Part shown: piece by piece, positions 51,901 to 54,491 of the stretch
How the letters are laid out: each line of letters starts with the position of its first letter
How positions within the stretch are numbered: the stretch's first letter is position 1
From: Carposina sasakii
Lineage: Eukaryota; Arthropoda; Insecta; Lepidoptera; Carposinidae
Reading direction: 5' to 3'
Length of the DNA: 64,000 nucleotides
Assembly: GCA_014607495.2 (NCBI GenBank)
Contig: CP053148.1
Coordinates: 10,726,001 to 10,790,000 of the forward strand
Program-made: the position numbers and the translations under genes
The notes under the pieces: generated by a model
What the model saw: only the letters and a program-made list of their open reading frames with translations
Database searches by the model: none
What the model was told of the DNA's origin: nothing

Positions 51901-54491
51901 TTACCAAAAGTAATAAGTATAGTGTGTTGGCGACAGTGCAGGCTGACCCGACTGTATTACGAGGTATTTATTGAAACCCACTTTTAATATTGTTTAACAA
52001 TATAATAGCATAAGGAATATTATAAATTGAATGTGTTTTGTTGTCATTAGGAAGCAAGGATTTGTCTCCTAGCTACCATTCAAAGGGAGCCTCTATTGAG
52101 AGGTCTACATTCATTGCTAGAGGTGATTTCTGTAAGTTAAAACTTTTATATTTTTGCTAACTTTCTTGCCCCAATGAAATAATTAATTTGATGTTACAAA
52201 AATATGAATTGAGATAAAAATGCCAATGTTATTTTTAACAGCTAACGATAATGGCAGCAGGTCTGGTTCAATGGGTGTACCCCGTTCGAACAGTGGCAGC
52301 CGAAGCACAAGCGCCACGCCGCAGACGCCGCCGGCCGTGCCCGAAGCGGCCCCGTTGGTGGCCGTGCCGCAAGAGCCTCTCCCAGAGGCCAAGAAGAAGA
52401 CTGTTAAATCCACTATTGACTTACATCTAATTAATCCTGACGATAACGAATTCGCATCTGAAATTAAATTATTCCCTCCACAATATCAAGCGGCTATTGT
52501 CAGTGAAATACTCAATTCAACATTAGAAAAATCCTCAAATATTTTCGATTTGGTTGCCAAGGCACTATTTCATTTGATTTCCACAAATACAATCCTTCCA
52601 GAAAATTTCCTTGCAGGTTTCAGGGAAATTACAGATATTGCTCCTGACTTGTATATTGATATACCTATGCTGTATACTTATTTAGCAAAGATTATTTCAC
52701 CACTAATTGAAAAGAAGGTAATTTTCGTATTTGTTATAATGTAATTGCCAATTATACAATTTAATTTTAACCGTAATATAATTTGTATACTAATGACATT
52801 TCCTTTTTTTCAGTATATTACATTTGTACAGACCTTAAGGATTTGCGAGACTATTGTCTCTTTGAATCATGGCCACATTTTGCTAAAAGCAGTTATCAAT
52901 CATATGAAGGAAAGTATGGGCCCTTCATTTGTAAAGAGTAAATGGCAGGAATCAGGTCTACAACTTAAATTCTGGATGAACGAGGACCAGGTAAACACGA
53001 TAGTACAGCAAGACACATTGCTTTTTTCATTTAAAAAAATGTATTATAGAAATAAATCAATATTTTTTTTCATAGGTGCCAAAATGGATTGAGGAGAATA
53101 AATTCGAATTCCTTGATGGTGGTGCTAAGGTTTGTGAAACTAAAAAGAAGATTACCCCTGCAGAAGCACAGAGTAAACTATTGCAGTTAATGAATTTAGA
53201 TGAAAGCTGTGACTGCCTGAAGGGATGGGTTCAGGTACATTTCATTTTAAAGCTAATTTAATAATAAGTCCCTAAAATTATGTTAGCTGAAATTGGGCAT
53301 AATAATATTGTTCCTTGGGAAGTATAGCGAGGGGTCCATTAATGAAGCACGTTTGAAATTCCCATGGTTATGCTGCAAAGTGTTGGTTGGTTGGTTGGAT
53401 GGTTGTAATATTGCATGTTACCTTAGTGAGGTTTTTACATACAAGTAAAAAGTTGTATGCAGAGTTAAAAGTAATGTTTAATTTGTAGGACAACCTCGGT
53501 GAGACGTCCAGCGAGGATTGGTTTATGCGTGCTCTGATCCAGGCGATTTGTGAGCATGCACTTTTTGGCGCGGAGGGCCGCGAGGTGCCGCACTTCAACC
53601 AGGATCGCATGAACAAGTATAGCGCGCTCATAACGGAGTTTGGAGAGTCGCAGCAGTCGCGCGAGGCTAGCTGCCTGTTTGGTATTCAGCAGCTAATACA
53701 TAGGCTTGAGCATCCACAAGGTACATTTATATTTTTAGTTTTTGTTATGTTTTTCTTTGTCACACTGATGTTTATGTCACCATTATGCATTGTCAAATTA
53801 ATCATGTTATTTGTGTTCTTTGTAGGTTTAACATTGGAAATATTCCAATGCTTACGTGAACAATATATCATAAAAGATGAATCTTTTATAGCGTGGGAGG
53901 AATCTGAAAAGGAACCCGAAGGCAAAGGTAAAATGATACACGTGTATTTTATGTTTAATTCAGTAATTATTGATTGTCGCAATTTGCTTCAGGATTTATC
54001 AAAAGTTGAAATTCCCCTTTAAGAAATGTGTCTCTTTTTTTTAACCTTTATGCTGTTCTATGAATATTGTTTATATCTTACTAGTAGACGCCCGCGACAG
54101 AAAAAACAAAATGTCAACAAACGAAATTATCCAGTATAAAAATATTTTCTGGTATAAAAAGCCGGCTACCCCACCGCACACTACAATTTTTAACCAAATC
54201 GGTACAACCGAATTTTTCAGTTATAAATAATGTAACTAACACGACTTCATTTTATTTTCCAATGATCAGATTGCCTACCTATCTGAAGGATTAAAGTTTA
54301 TGTTACATACAAGTACTGATCAAAGTAGTGTCAGTATCGACTTAATCCTTCAGATAAGCTATAAGCTATCTGTGTGTCGATCATGTTTCTGATGTAGTTT
54401 GTCTGTCGTAGCCGTAATGCTGAAAGCGCTGACGTCGTTCTTCACGAACATCAAGGAGGCAGACAACGAGGAGTCGTGCAGCGAAGACTGA
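12583..54491 (+). CDS. eIF4G: Eukaryotic translation initiation factor 4 gamma (eIF4G), 26 coding exons
   Basis: Scaffold of the cytoplasmic cap-binding complex eIF4F. It binds eIF4E, eIF4A, eIF3 and poly(A)-binding protein and recruits the 43S ribosomal complex to mRNA. Joining 26 exons (12583-12976, 13404-13561, 17762-17874, 26992-27120, 30184-30245, 30550-30738, 32612-32668, 32746-32813, 33648-34335, 45254-45658, 48163-48492, 48588-48718, 48802-48955, 49088-49461, 49541-49687, 49762-49846, 50823-51172, 51543-51716, 51801-51963, 52051-52131, 52242-52717, 52814-52990, 53076-53234, 53489-53720, 53826-53927, 54412-54491) gives 5478 nt, 1825 residues and no internal stop. Approximate residues: PABP-type motif 355-372, eIF4E motif 878-884, MIF4G 1010-1250, MA3 1470-1610, W2 1640-1815. 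The length is in the usual range for animal eIF4G (about 1600-1700) or slightly above. All introns are GT-AG except one GC-AG. The identity is secure; only the first exon is uncertain. Confidence 0.95.
13404..13561 (+). CDS. eIF4G: eIF4G exon 2
   Basis: Follows acceptor TTGCAG, encodes a Pro/Gly/Ala-rich segment (PECYLPPGGTGAAYMPG...) and ends at ATG|GTCAGT in phase 0. It is very GC-rich compared with the flanking introns. It accepts phase 1 from either upstream first exon. Confidence 0.8.
13948..14385. mobile_element. MITE with TATAAAAGAGG terminal repeats, copy 1
   Basis: Ends CATGAAGAAGGTATAAAAGA and TCTTTTATTTCTTCTCCATG are inverted. It is closely related to 32156-32442 over both halves (GTCATGATAGGGGCGGAGCT; GTGGTTTCTATGTAAATGGG). 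The centre (14080-14230) is extra compared with copy 2. Confidence 0.7.
14405..14700. repeat. Inverted duplicate of 17285-17575
   Basis: Reverse complement of 17285-17575 with few changes (for example GATCAGAATGGTCCTAGTCT here, AGACTAAGACCATTCTGATC there). The two arms enclose 2.6 kb containing a Helitron-like repeat and a hAT element. Confidence 0.7.
14725..16035 (-). mobile_element. Helitron-like non-autonomous repeat, second copy
   Basis: Matches 8400-9570: minisatellite units at 14792, 14917, 15045 and 15217, then GTGTCCGTTTCTTCGTGGGG, AAACAATGGCTGTATGG, ACCCGTGATCACGCACAC and the same AATCAAAGTTTACCTCTTTA end. Compared with the first copy it has a small insertion near 15540-15605. Confidence 0.65.
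16049..16266. repeat. Duplicated 220-bp segment, interrupted copy
   Basis: Matches 16971-17182 (ATTTAGCTGTCACTCTCAAA, GGAAGAAGGCAGATGTAATA). It ends at CGTGGTTC, where a hAT element is inserted. Confidence 0.75.
16267..16861 (+). mobile_element. hAT-type non-autonomous element with 8-bp target duplication
   Basis: Ends CACTGGCGGCT and AGCCGCCAGTG are inverted. The flanks are CGTGGTTC (16259-16266) and CGTGGATC (16862-16869), an 8-bp duplication with one change, as expected for hAT. The uninterrupted sequence at 17175-17182 is CGTGGTTC followed by the same TATTCAT, an empty site. Related copies at 28095-28653 (damaged) and 31257-31849. No transposase ORF. Confidence 0.85.
16971..17190. repeat. 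Duplicated 220-bp segment, uninterrupted copy
   Basis: Same sequence as 16049-16266 without the hAT insertion; reads through CGTGGTTCTATTCATC. Confidence 0.75.
17285..17575. repeat. Inverted duplicate of 14405-14700
   Basis: See 14405-14700. The translation across it is open but only because the repeat lacks stops; no protein family matches. Confidence 0.7.
17762..17874 (+). CDS. eIF4G: eIF4G exon 3
   Basis: Acceptor TGTTTCAG and donor CAAG|GTAATT; enters phase 0, leaves phase 2. Encodes SGHNYVSPQNQSSATRPQ..., a low-complexity Gln/Ser/Phe-rich linker. Too short to stand out as an ORF; supported by splice sites and phase. Confidence 0.8.
18239..18455 (+). mobile_element. SINE-like interspersed repeat, copy 1
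   Basis: Nearly identical to 51252-51475 (CTTCCCGGGCATACTGTACA, GGTGCTCTGCCTACCCCGTA) and ending in GGCGTGATTATTATGTATGT. Short, non-coding, with a simple 3' end; assigned as a SINE-like retroposon by form, not by a recognised tRNA promoter. Confidence 0.6.
19210..20211 (+). mobile_element. piggyBac element with TTAA duplication, internally deleted
   Basis: TTAA at 19206-19209 and 20212-20215 flank perfect 16-bp ends CCTTTAAGTATGGACG / CGTCCATACTTAAAGG. A second inverted pair, GTGGAGTCTCACAGGCT, lies just inside on the left and, inverted, about 45 bp from the right end. 1002 bp against about 2.5 kb for a full element. Confidence 0.92.
19486..19816 (+). pseudogene. piggyBac transposase remnant (N-terminus joined to Cys-rich C-terminus)
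   Basis: ATG 19486 begins MSKINNAGNSKSKRPSTG with an acidic N-terminal stretch (EQEVSELLALDQSDNEEN). A second frame then gives RRICPAKKHRMTIYSYVCVG and CKNPVCLQCSRPLCTDC with a stop at the expected end. This is the C-terminal cysteine-rich, zinc-binding DNA-binding domain of piggyBac transposases. The whole catalytic core is deleted and the junction is out of frame. Confidence 0.88.
20508..20645. mobile_element. GC-rich MITE end (GGTGGGTTCCTACGGTCCGTG)
   Basis: AAGGTGGGTTCCTACGGTCC with GTGATATTGCAGACGGACGC is the inverted counterpart of the right ends at 22925-22964 and 23655-23694. Very rich in CGTCCGTGG-like words. Only one end is present here. Confidence 0.6.
20904..21145. mobile_element. 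Foldback element of 242 bp
   Basis: Nearly the whole element is an inverted repeat. Left arm: TTCACTATGG...GCCCACCA, GGGTGTAGGGCCCGGTG, CATAACTGCGAAAACAGGCA, CTTGTACTAATTACAATCGCC. The right arm mirrors this. The left arm also contains a second, local hairpin (GTCAGGGTGTAGGGCCCGGT with its complement at 20926-20960). Confidence 0.8.
21487..21863. mobile_element. MITE, second copy (CAGGATG ends)
   Basis: Matches 6665-7051 along its length. It is preceded by GTGGATAGGTTCTCTATAGT...CCTGTATA (21410-21486), a 75-bp stretch also found at 42572-42648. Confidence 0.65.
21872..22345. mobile_element. MITE with CAGGGTGTTTGTGACAGCC ends
   Basis: Inverted ends CAAGGTGTGTGTGACAGCCA and TGGCTGTCACAAACACCCTG, each followed by GGCAAATA(C/T)TGA. 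Directly abuts the preceding MITE. A broken copy flanks the hAT element at 31257-31849. Confidence 0.75.
22363..22964. repeat. GC-rich repeat, direct duplicate 1
   Basis: Shares about 340 bp with 23340-23694 in direct orientation (GCATCCATGCAGCCGT, TATCCATTCGCCATGGATCG, GGTGCGGGCTGGTCCGCGTC). Weaker similarity extends upstream (TTATGCAAGTT..., CTTCAAAAAA). Ends in ACGGACCGTAGGAACCCACC. Open frames within it arise from GC-richness, not coding. Confidence 0.75.
23262..23697. repeat. GC-rich repeat, direct duplicate 2
   Basis: See 22363-22964. The two copies are about 0.75-0.9 kb apart and differ at scattered positions and by small gaps, so the duplication is not recent. Confidence 0.75.
23760..25240. 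other. Intron, no recognisable feature apart from tail relics
   Basis: AT-rich. A retroelement tail-like TTCAGCAGTGGACTTATGGC followed by GATGATGATGA occurs at 25198-25235 and a Helitron-tail relic near 24460-24500. No gene seen. Confidence 0.4.
25256..25789. mobile_element. hAT-type MITE with perfect 8-bp target duplication
   Basis: Element ends CAGGGTTCGAAATTATCA and GATAATTATCACTTCGAACCCTG-type are inverted. TCTAGTGC occurs immediately outside both ends (25248-25255, 25790-25797). Contains a tRNA-like insert at 25397-25460. Confidence 0.9.
25372..25460 (-). mobile_element. tRNA-like SINE head inside a MITE
   Basis: On the minus strand GTGGGTTCGATTCCCACTCG is a B box within a T-arm-like hairpin, followed by GGTGAAGAA. 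A related and longer piece is at 43325-43410, where GGTTAGAGCGGCTGCC supplies an A box. Not a functional tRNA gene: the acceptor stem is not closed. Confidence 0.55.
26188..26493. mobile_element. Foldback MITE with about 110-bp arms
   Basis: Left GCACCCGTATGATGAATTTG, GTGAGAGCGAGATGTC, AACGTCAAATCCACAGAGCT and TTAGTGTGTAAAAA are mirrored at 26385-26493 with about 10 percent mismatches. A loop of about 85 bp separates the arms. Confidence 0.8.
26992..27120 (+). CDS. eIF4G: eIF4G exon 4
   Basis: Acceptor GATGTTCAG and donor CCGGG|GTAAAT; enters and leaves phase 2. Encodes a Gln-rich then Pro-rich stretch with MYIPHVFPPPMGIPPSYQ. It follows a 9.1-kb intron full of repeats. Confidence 0.85.
27334..27379. 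repeat. (GT)n microsatellite
   Basis: About 22 GT units with a few GGGT and TTT interruptions, 210 bp downstream of exon 4. Confidence 0.85.
28095..28653 (+). mobile_element. hAT-type element related to 16267-16861, damaged ends
   Basis: Matches the 16.3-kb element throughout (TTTGGAAACGCCGCG, GTGGGAGTGCACTGCACCAG), but the left end reads GACGCGGCTAGTGAT and the right end stops at AAGCCGCCTCTG, so the terminal repeats are degraded. Confidence 0.7.
28978..29277 (-). repeat. Lepidopteran retroposon repeat (GCTGGACGTAGGCCTCCCCC)
   Basis: CAGCCTATTGCAGTC..., CCCATAGTCACCACGCTGGGC, GGAGGCGCTGCTGCCCACCTC. Same family at 33382-33560, 43045-43290 and partly 57598-57662. The first 50 bp are the reverse complement of the retrotransposon 3' tail at 37015-37064. 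Confidence 0.7.
29286..29515 (+). mobile_element. tRNA-derived SINE
   Basis: A tRNA-like head with an A box region (TGGTCTAGTAGGTAGTGAC) and a B box (GGGTTCGAATCCC). A body follows (GTACCCACGACACAAGACCT, ACCGTGGGACTAGC), then an ATTT-rich tail, the classic layout of a pol III SINE in insects. Confidence 0.8.
30184..30245 (+). CDS. eIF4G: eIF4G exon 5
   Basis: A 62-nt exon between TCTTACAG and CCAT|GTGAGT, phase 2 to phase 1, encoding GFYQYVTPFISYTTPPNHTSP. Recognised from splice sites, preserved phase and Pro/Tyr-rich composition shared with exon 4. Confidence 0.75.
30550..30738 (+). CDS. eIF4G: eIF4G exon 6
   Basis: Acceptor TTTAATCCAG, donor ACCCG|GTTTGT; phase 1 in and out. Encodes YYSSDYFPPNSQPLQPTT followed by a Thr/Pro/Ser/Ala-rich linker ending MPQAIPG. 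A nearer CAG at 30534-30536 would break the frame, so the second AG was chosen. Confidence 0.8.
31094..32055. mobile_element. MITE carrying two nested insertions
   Basis: Left GTCAGTCCACTCCGATCATA with GAGTGGAAACTGAT and right (inverted) TATGATCAGAGTGGACTAAC with TTTTCCACTCGCAACGGATC are the two ends of one element. Inside lie parts of the CAGGGTGTTTGTGACAGCC MITE, and inside that the hAT element 31257-31849. A related copy is at 35230-35585. Confidence 0.6.
31257..31849 (+). mobile_element. hAT-type non-autonomous element, third copy
   Basis: CACTGGCGGCTCCTGAATTT to TAGCCGCCAGTG, about 593 bp, close to the 16.3-kb copy. It interrupts the MITE seen intact at 21872-22345: CCTGCGAAAATTTC lies on its left and TCTGAAGTCATGGTATCAAT on its right. 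No clean 8-bp duplication is visible here. Confidence 0.78.
32156..32442. mobile_element. MITE with TATAAAAGAGG terminal repeats, copy 2, with target duplication
   Basis: Flanked by AGTTGCAAG on both sides (ending at 32155 and starting at 32443), a 9-bp direct repeat. Ends ATGGAGGAGGTATAAAAGAG and CTCTTTTATTTCTTCTCCAT are inverted. Carries TGACGTCA and GGGGCGGAGC. Confidence 0.82.
32612..32668 (+). CDS. eIF4G: eIF4G exon 7: PABP-binding-type motif
   Basis: A 57-nt exon between TTTTCTAG and ACCA|GTGAGT, phase 1 in and out. It encodes GIRPTVKRSNRIPIIDPAT. The basic stretch followed by I-I-D-P resembles the basic/RDPNQ-type segment by which animal eIF4G binds poly(A)-binding protein. The motif continues into exon 8 (N-Q-E-I). 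Function inferred from family position and motif shape. Confidence 0.85.
32746..32813 (+). CDS. eIF4G: eIF4G exon 8
   Basis: Acceptor TTCTTTCAG, donor CCT|GTAAGT; phase 1 to 0. Encodes NQEIVSDDNVKSGVNSER..., completing the PABP-type motif and entering a polar linker. Confidence 0.82.
33382..33560 (-). repeat. Lepidopteran retroposon repeat, second copy
   Basis: Same family as 28978-29277, ending in the GGAGGCGCTGCTGCCCACCTC block 88 bp upstream of exon 9. Confidence 0.7.
33648..34335 (+). CDS. eIF4G: eIF4G exon 9, long linker
   Basis: The longest exon (688 nt), acceptor CCACACAG, donor GTTG|GTAAGT, phase 0 to 1. About 229 residues rich in Ser, Asn, Pro and Ala, including SSIVEEFSRMVNEAASQP, and ending in a charged Arg/Glu/Lys segment (REPRERLKSEEKAKEPERE). 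The last 200 nt are strongly GC-rich compared with the first part. No known fold. Confidence 0.88.
34548..34640. repeat. hAT-like element end (TAGGGTTGCCAACCGTCC)
   Basis: TAGGGTTGCCAACCGTCCTG is the inverted counterpart of GGACGCCTGGCAACCCTA at 40186-40203. See the finding on whether they belong together. Confidence 0.4.
35230..35585. mobile_element. Related MITE with a foldback insert
   Basis: GGGGTTAGTCCACTCT and GTGGAAACTGATCATGC..., GATCAGATTTCACCAAG correspond to the 31094-32055 family. Within it, 35262-35430 is a foldback (AGTTCATAGTGATGATCACT and its mirror GTGATAATCACTATGAACT); a fragment of that foldback is also at 27590-27612. Confidence 0.55.
35978..36298 (+). mobile_element. Helitron-like short repeat, copy 2
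   Basis: Matches 9578-9897; ends CACGCGGACGGAGTCGTGGG followed by TCTAGTATT, with the CTAG-type end expected of Helitrons. Confidence 0.65.
36310..36610. repeat. Dispersed 300-bp repeat, copy 1
   Basis: Closely similar to 40788-41090 in direct orientation (GATCCCGTATATCGACGTAG, TTTATCCCATAATATTTCAT). No ORF or end structure recognised. Confidence 0.65.
36838..37064 (+). pseudogene. Non-LTR retrotransposon reverse transcriptase C-terminus and 3' end
   Basis: Translates as WTDDLKRTAGSDWMAKTGDR, then AMWRTLGEAYVQQWTAIG and stop, followed by a GATGA tail. This is the conserved C-terminus of lepidopteran endonuclease-reverse transcriptases. 5'-truncated, as usual for non-LTR elements. Other copies: 63200-63385 (plus) and the inverted tails in the retroposon repeats. 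Confidence 0.8.
37320..38575 (-). pseudogene. RTE-type retrotransposon endonuclease (5' part of ORF2), frameshifted
   Basis: The minus strand encodes an apurinic-like endonuclease: LATYNGRSLRLDE, LGLSEVRTEGED (catalytic Glu), VIQVYAPTSRSSDEE, VIMGDFNAKVGQE (D-x-N) and, after a frameshift near 37930, DFIMTNKRH and TGSDHRLVRGTL (the S-D-H catalytic triad). It then runs to a linker ending EILAEIEDFY, where the sequence stops just before the reverse transcriptase domain. Loss of the 3' part is unusual, since non-LTR copies normally lose the 5' end. Confidence 0.88.
38681..39078. mobile_element. Inverted-repeat element with about 48-bp arms
   Basis: TTTTGCTATATCGACTGGTG, CACCATATTTTATGAAAAAA at the left, mirrored at 39025-39078. 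The interior contains an open minus-strand frame (38819-39043) of protein-like composition without a recognised family. Confidence 0.7.
40186..40203. repeat. hAT-like element end (GGACGCCTGGCAACCCTA)
   Basis: Inverted relative to 34548; preceded by GCCGGACAGGCCGGACAACG and similar GGAC words. Confidence 0.4.
40365..40500 (+). pseudogene. RTE-type reverse transcriptase C-terminal remnant
   Basis: WRNCMKEDMLVGESNEMTDN then ADP in the following block corresponds to the RTE C-terminus. A longer version is at 46650-46850. Several stops. Confidence 0.65.
40788..41090. repeat. Dispersed 300-bp repeat, copy 2
   Basis: See 36310-36610. Confidence 0.65.
41510..42300 (+). mobile_element. Helitron-like element with 127-bp tandem repeats
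   Basis: Begins TCTACACTAATATTATAAAG, then a conserved GGACCGATTTCAAAAATTCT block, then five tandem units starting at 41647, 41775, 41902, 42028 and 42156 (spacing 126-128). It ends ACGCGGACGGAGTCGCGGGC. Each unit has CCCGAAATTCCCACGGGAAG and ATATGTTCATT. The 5' TC and hairpin-like 3' end fit a non-autonomous Helitron. Open minus-strand frames inside are by-products of a repeat length near a multiple of three. Confidence 0.7.
41647..42190. repeat. Tandem repeat, 5 units of about 127 bp
   Basis: Units 2 and 3 are almost identical; units 1, 4 and 5 are more diverged, as expected if expansion came from the middle. Confidence 0.88.
42655..42860. repeat. GC-rich inverted-repeat block
   Basis: GCGAGCATGGCG near 42660 and ATTGCCATGCTCGC near 42840 are inverted, with CGCGCGCGG and GACGCGTCGCGCGCG between and beyond. 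Looks like a MITE; boundaries uncertain. Confidence 0.4.
43045..43290 (-). repeat. Lepidopteran retroposon repeat, third copy
   Basis: Same as 28978-29277, complete through the GCCTCGTACGATATCCACGG block. Confidence 0.7.
43325..43410 (-). mobile_element. tRNA-derived SINE head
   Basis: The minus strand reads GTGGTTAGAGCGGCTGCCAC (A box region) and GTGGGTTCGATTCCCACTCG (B box and T arm). Followed by GGTGAAGAAAT, identical to the piece at 25372-25460, so a SINE rather than a tRNA gene. Confidence 0.65.
43420..44040. other. Intron, no recognisable feature
   Basis: AT-rich intron sequence between the SINE and the possible internal promoter. Confidence 0.4.
44081..44220 (+). promoter_or_regulatory. 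Possible internal eIF4G promoter
   Basis: A CpG-containing island in the otherwise AT-rich 10.9-kb intron. It has TATCGAT at 44086-44092 (as at 12308-12314), CGTCCCGTCCGTCCCC and AATATGGCGG, the last resembling YY1-type start-site elements, plus ACAGTCATT as a possible initiator. It lies 1.05 kb upstream of exon 10. Inference from composition and motifs only. Confidence 0.35.
45254..45658 (+). CDS. eIF4G: eIF4G exon 10
   Basis: Acceptor TTTTTTGCAG, donor CTACAG|GTATGT; phase 1 in and out. About 135 residues beginning GISSVDSLQDVINPPTSQ, with a helical, Lys/Glu-rich middle. It follows the longest intron (10.9 kb), so it is the first exon of any transcript from the possible 44.1-kb promoter. 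Confidence 0.85.
45659..46630. other. Intron, no recognisable feature
   Basis: First part of the 2.5-kb intron after exon 10; no repeat or gene recognised. Confidence 0.4.
46640..46860 (+). pseudogene. RTE-type reverse transcriptase C-terminal remnant
   Basis: KGRGRPKKCWMDRVREDMRV then SNEMTDNRDEWK and stop, followed by a CACCGACCCCAAATAAATGG tail. The G-R-P-K-x-x-W-x-D-x-(V/L) motif is the conserved C-terminal end of RTE-clade reverse transcriptases. Confidence 0.78.
46861..48162. other. Intron, no recognisable feature
   Basis: AT-rich; a short direct repeat GTACACCTCCTACCTAA occurs twice near 47674-47718. Confidence 0.4.
48163..48492 (+). CDS. eIF4G: eIF4G exon 11, acidic linker
   Basis: Acceptor TTCAATTTAG, donor GAAG|GTATGT; phase 1 in and out. 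Glu/Asp/Lys/Asn-rich (for example NVEEEEKPIAVDNNEE), then Pro-rich, ending PVPKYKYAEG just before the eIF4E-binding exon, as in other animal eIF4G proteins. Confidence 0.88.
48588..48718 (+). CDS. eIF4G: eIF4G exon 12: eIF4E-binding motif
   Basis: Acceptor TTGTTTTAG, donor AGG|GTAAGT; phase 1 to 0. Encodes WSPFNKAGKKFYDIGLLKQI. The eIF4E-binding consensus is Y-x4-L-hydrophobic. Here Y878 and L883 are present, but the following residue is K884 instead of a hydrophobic one. The upstream KK and Tyr-Asp match the metazoan pattern, so the site is recognisable with one atypical position. Confidence 0.92.
48802..48955 (+). CDS. eIF4G: eIF4G exon 13
   Basis: Acceptor TTTTTACAG, donor ACTG|GTAAGC; phase 0 to 1. 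Encodes TTPMQEPVSFTNISRPMND then LFPNFFQKTSGVGPRNN, the region between eIF4E-binding site and MIF4G domain. The intron before it is only 83 nt. Confidence 0.9.
49088..49461 (+). CDS. eIF4G: eIF4G exon 14: start of the MIF4G domain
   Basis: Acceptor TGTCTCAG; phase 1 to 0. Encodes EFAWKPSRYKKDN, then helical repeats LYSKFRGILNKLTPQKFD and IIDLIFEKAIDEPNFSEAYA, clear MIF4G signatures (HEAT repeats that bind eIF4A, eIF3 and RNA). It ends CTT AGG followed by GCAAGT, a non-canonical GC donor; the frame into exon 15 (K-L-R|V-P-A-D) matches the family. Confidence 0.95.
49462..49540 (+). other. GC-AG intron of eIF4G
   Basis: Donor AGG|GCAAGT matches the strong consensus that GC donors require, and the acceptor TTATTTTAG is normal. 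79 nt. No GT donor within the exon end would keep the conserved K-L-R|V-P-A-D junction. Confidence 0.85.
49541..49687 (+). CDS. eIF4G: eIF4G exon 15: MIF4G domain
   Basis: Acceptor TTATTTTAG, donor CCT|GTAAGT; phase 0 in and out. Encodes VPADNPTTPDQYVNFRALI and CKCQKQFVEEQ, conserved in the middle of the MIF4G domain. Confidence 0.95.
49762..49846 (+). CDS. eIF4G: eIF4G exon 16: MIF4G domain
   Basis: Acceptor ATATGCAG, donor ATTG|GTAAGT; phase 0 to 1. Encodes a charged helix (AKKKELQMQLEEESRRLR) followed by RSVGNVRFIG, the highly conserved R-R-x-S-x-G-N-x-x-F-I-G segment. Confidence 0.95.
50045..50215 (-). repeat. Dispersed repeat shared with the right edge
   Basis: CTCAGGCGATGAGCTAGCCAC, TTCTCAATGATC and the GATCCTGCAGTTTTGGCAAC end match 63770-63960 (GTGATAAGCTAGCAACTTGTC, GATTTGCAGTTCCGGCAAC). 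Non-coding. Confidence 0.55.
50823..51172 (+). CDS. eIF4G: eIF4G exon 17: end of the MIF4G domain
   Basis: Acceptor CTTATTACAG, donor GAG|GTGAGA; phase 1 to 0. Encodes GELYKLKMLT, KLECLCKLLTTIGEQVE, SSRIRFMIKDVIDLRSQKW and a Gln-rich end. These are the strongest family signatures in the window and fix the identity as eIF4G rather than a paralogue with only MIF4G. Confidence 0.97.
51252..51480 (+). mobile_element. SINE-like interspersed repeat, copy 2
   Basis: Matches 18239-18455 with few differences and sits wholly within the 370-bp intron between exons 17 and 18. Confidence 0.65.
51543..51716 (+). CDS. eIF4G: eIF4G exon 18, RG-rich linker
   Basis: Acceptor TGTTCAG, donor AAG|GTATAA; phase 0 in and out. 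Encodes APMGGGFRRDDGGRGKRGGD, an Arg/Gly-rich segment likely to bind RNA, then NNWKTPRTNYPVDTSKL. A SINE-like repeat ends only about 60 bp upstream of this exon. Confidence 0.92.
51801..51963 (+). CDS. eIF4G: eIF4G exon 19
   Basis: Acceptor TTTTTTCAG, donor CGAG|GTATTT; phase 0 to 1. Encodes LTNIKLAPQNSAWSHGSG and NKYSVLATVQADPTVLRG, the Ser/Asn-rich linker before MA3; 'NKYSVLA' resembles the N-(K/R)-F-x-x-L pattern seen in eIF4G homologues. Confidence 0.9.
52051..52131 (+). CDS. eIF4G: eIF4G exon 20
   Basis: An 81-nt exon, acceptor TGTCATTAG, donor TTCT|GTAAGT; phase 1 in and out. Encodes GSKDLSPSYHSKGASIERST. Short, but splice sites and phase are unambiguous. Confidence 0.88.
52242..52717 (+). 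CDS. eIF4G: eIF4G exon 21: linker and MA3 domain
   Basis: Acceptor TTTTTAACAG, donor AAG|GTAATT; phase 1 to 0. A Ser/Pro/Ala-rich GC-rich start is followed by the MA3 HEAT domain, which binds eIF4A (LVAKALFHLISTNTILPE, LYIDIPMLYTYLAKIISPLI). The switch from GC-rich to AT-rich codons inside the exon is marked. Confidence 0.95.
52814..52990 (+). CDS. eIF4G: eIF4G exon 22: MA3 domain, C-terminal part
   Basis: Acceptor CCTTTTTTTCAG, donor CAG|GTAAAC; phase 0 in and out. Encodes helices including HILLKAVINHMKESMGPSFV and KSKWQESGLQLKFWMNEDQ. Intron of 96 nt upstream. Confidence 0.93.
53076..53234 (+). CDS. eIF4G: eIF4G exon 23
   Basis: Acceptor TTTTTCATAG, donor CAG|GTACAT; phase 0 in and out. 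Encodes VPKWIEENKFEFLD and LLQLMNLDESCDCLKGWVQ, the link between MA3 and W2 domains. Confidence 0.92.
53489..53720 (+). CDS. eIF4G: eIF4G exon 24: W2 domain
   Basis: Acceptor AATTTGTAG, donor CAAG|GTACAT; phase 0 to 1. Encodes WFMRALIQAICEHALFG and REASCLFGIQQLIHRLEHPQ of the W2 HEAT domain, which carries the second eIF4A and Mnk-kinase contact surface in animals. Notably GC-rich. Confidence 0.94.
53826..53927 (+). CDS. eIF4G: eIF4G exon 25: W2 domain
   Basis: Acceptor TTCTTTGTAG, donor AAAG|GTAAAA; phase 1 in and out. Encodes LTLEIFQCLREQYIIKDESF and AWEESEKEPEGKG, the conserved W-x-x-(S/D)-x-(E/D) end of W2 domains. Confidence 0.94.
54085..54185 (-). repeat. Helitron-like tail fragment
   Basis: CTAGTAGACGCCCGCGACAG then AAAAAACAAAATGTC and a TATCC block are the reversed end of the 9578 and 35978 repeats. 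Lies in the last intron. Confidence 0.55.
54412..54491 (+). CDS. eIF4G: eIF4G exon 26 and stop codon
   Basis: Acceptor CTGTCGTAG; phase 1 to stop TGA at 54489-54491. Encodes AVMLKALTSFFTNIKEAD followed by an acidic tail ending SCSED, like the acidic aromatic C-terminus of W2 proteins. A Helitron-like tail fragment sits in the intron just before it. Confidence 0.93.
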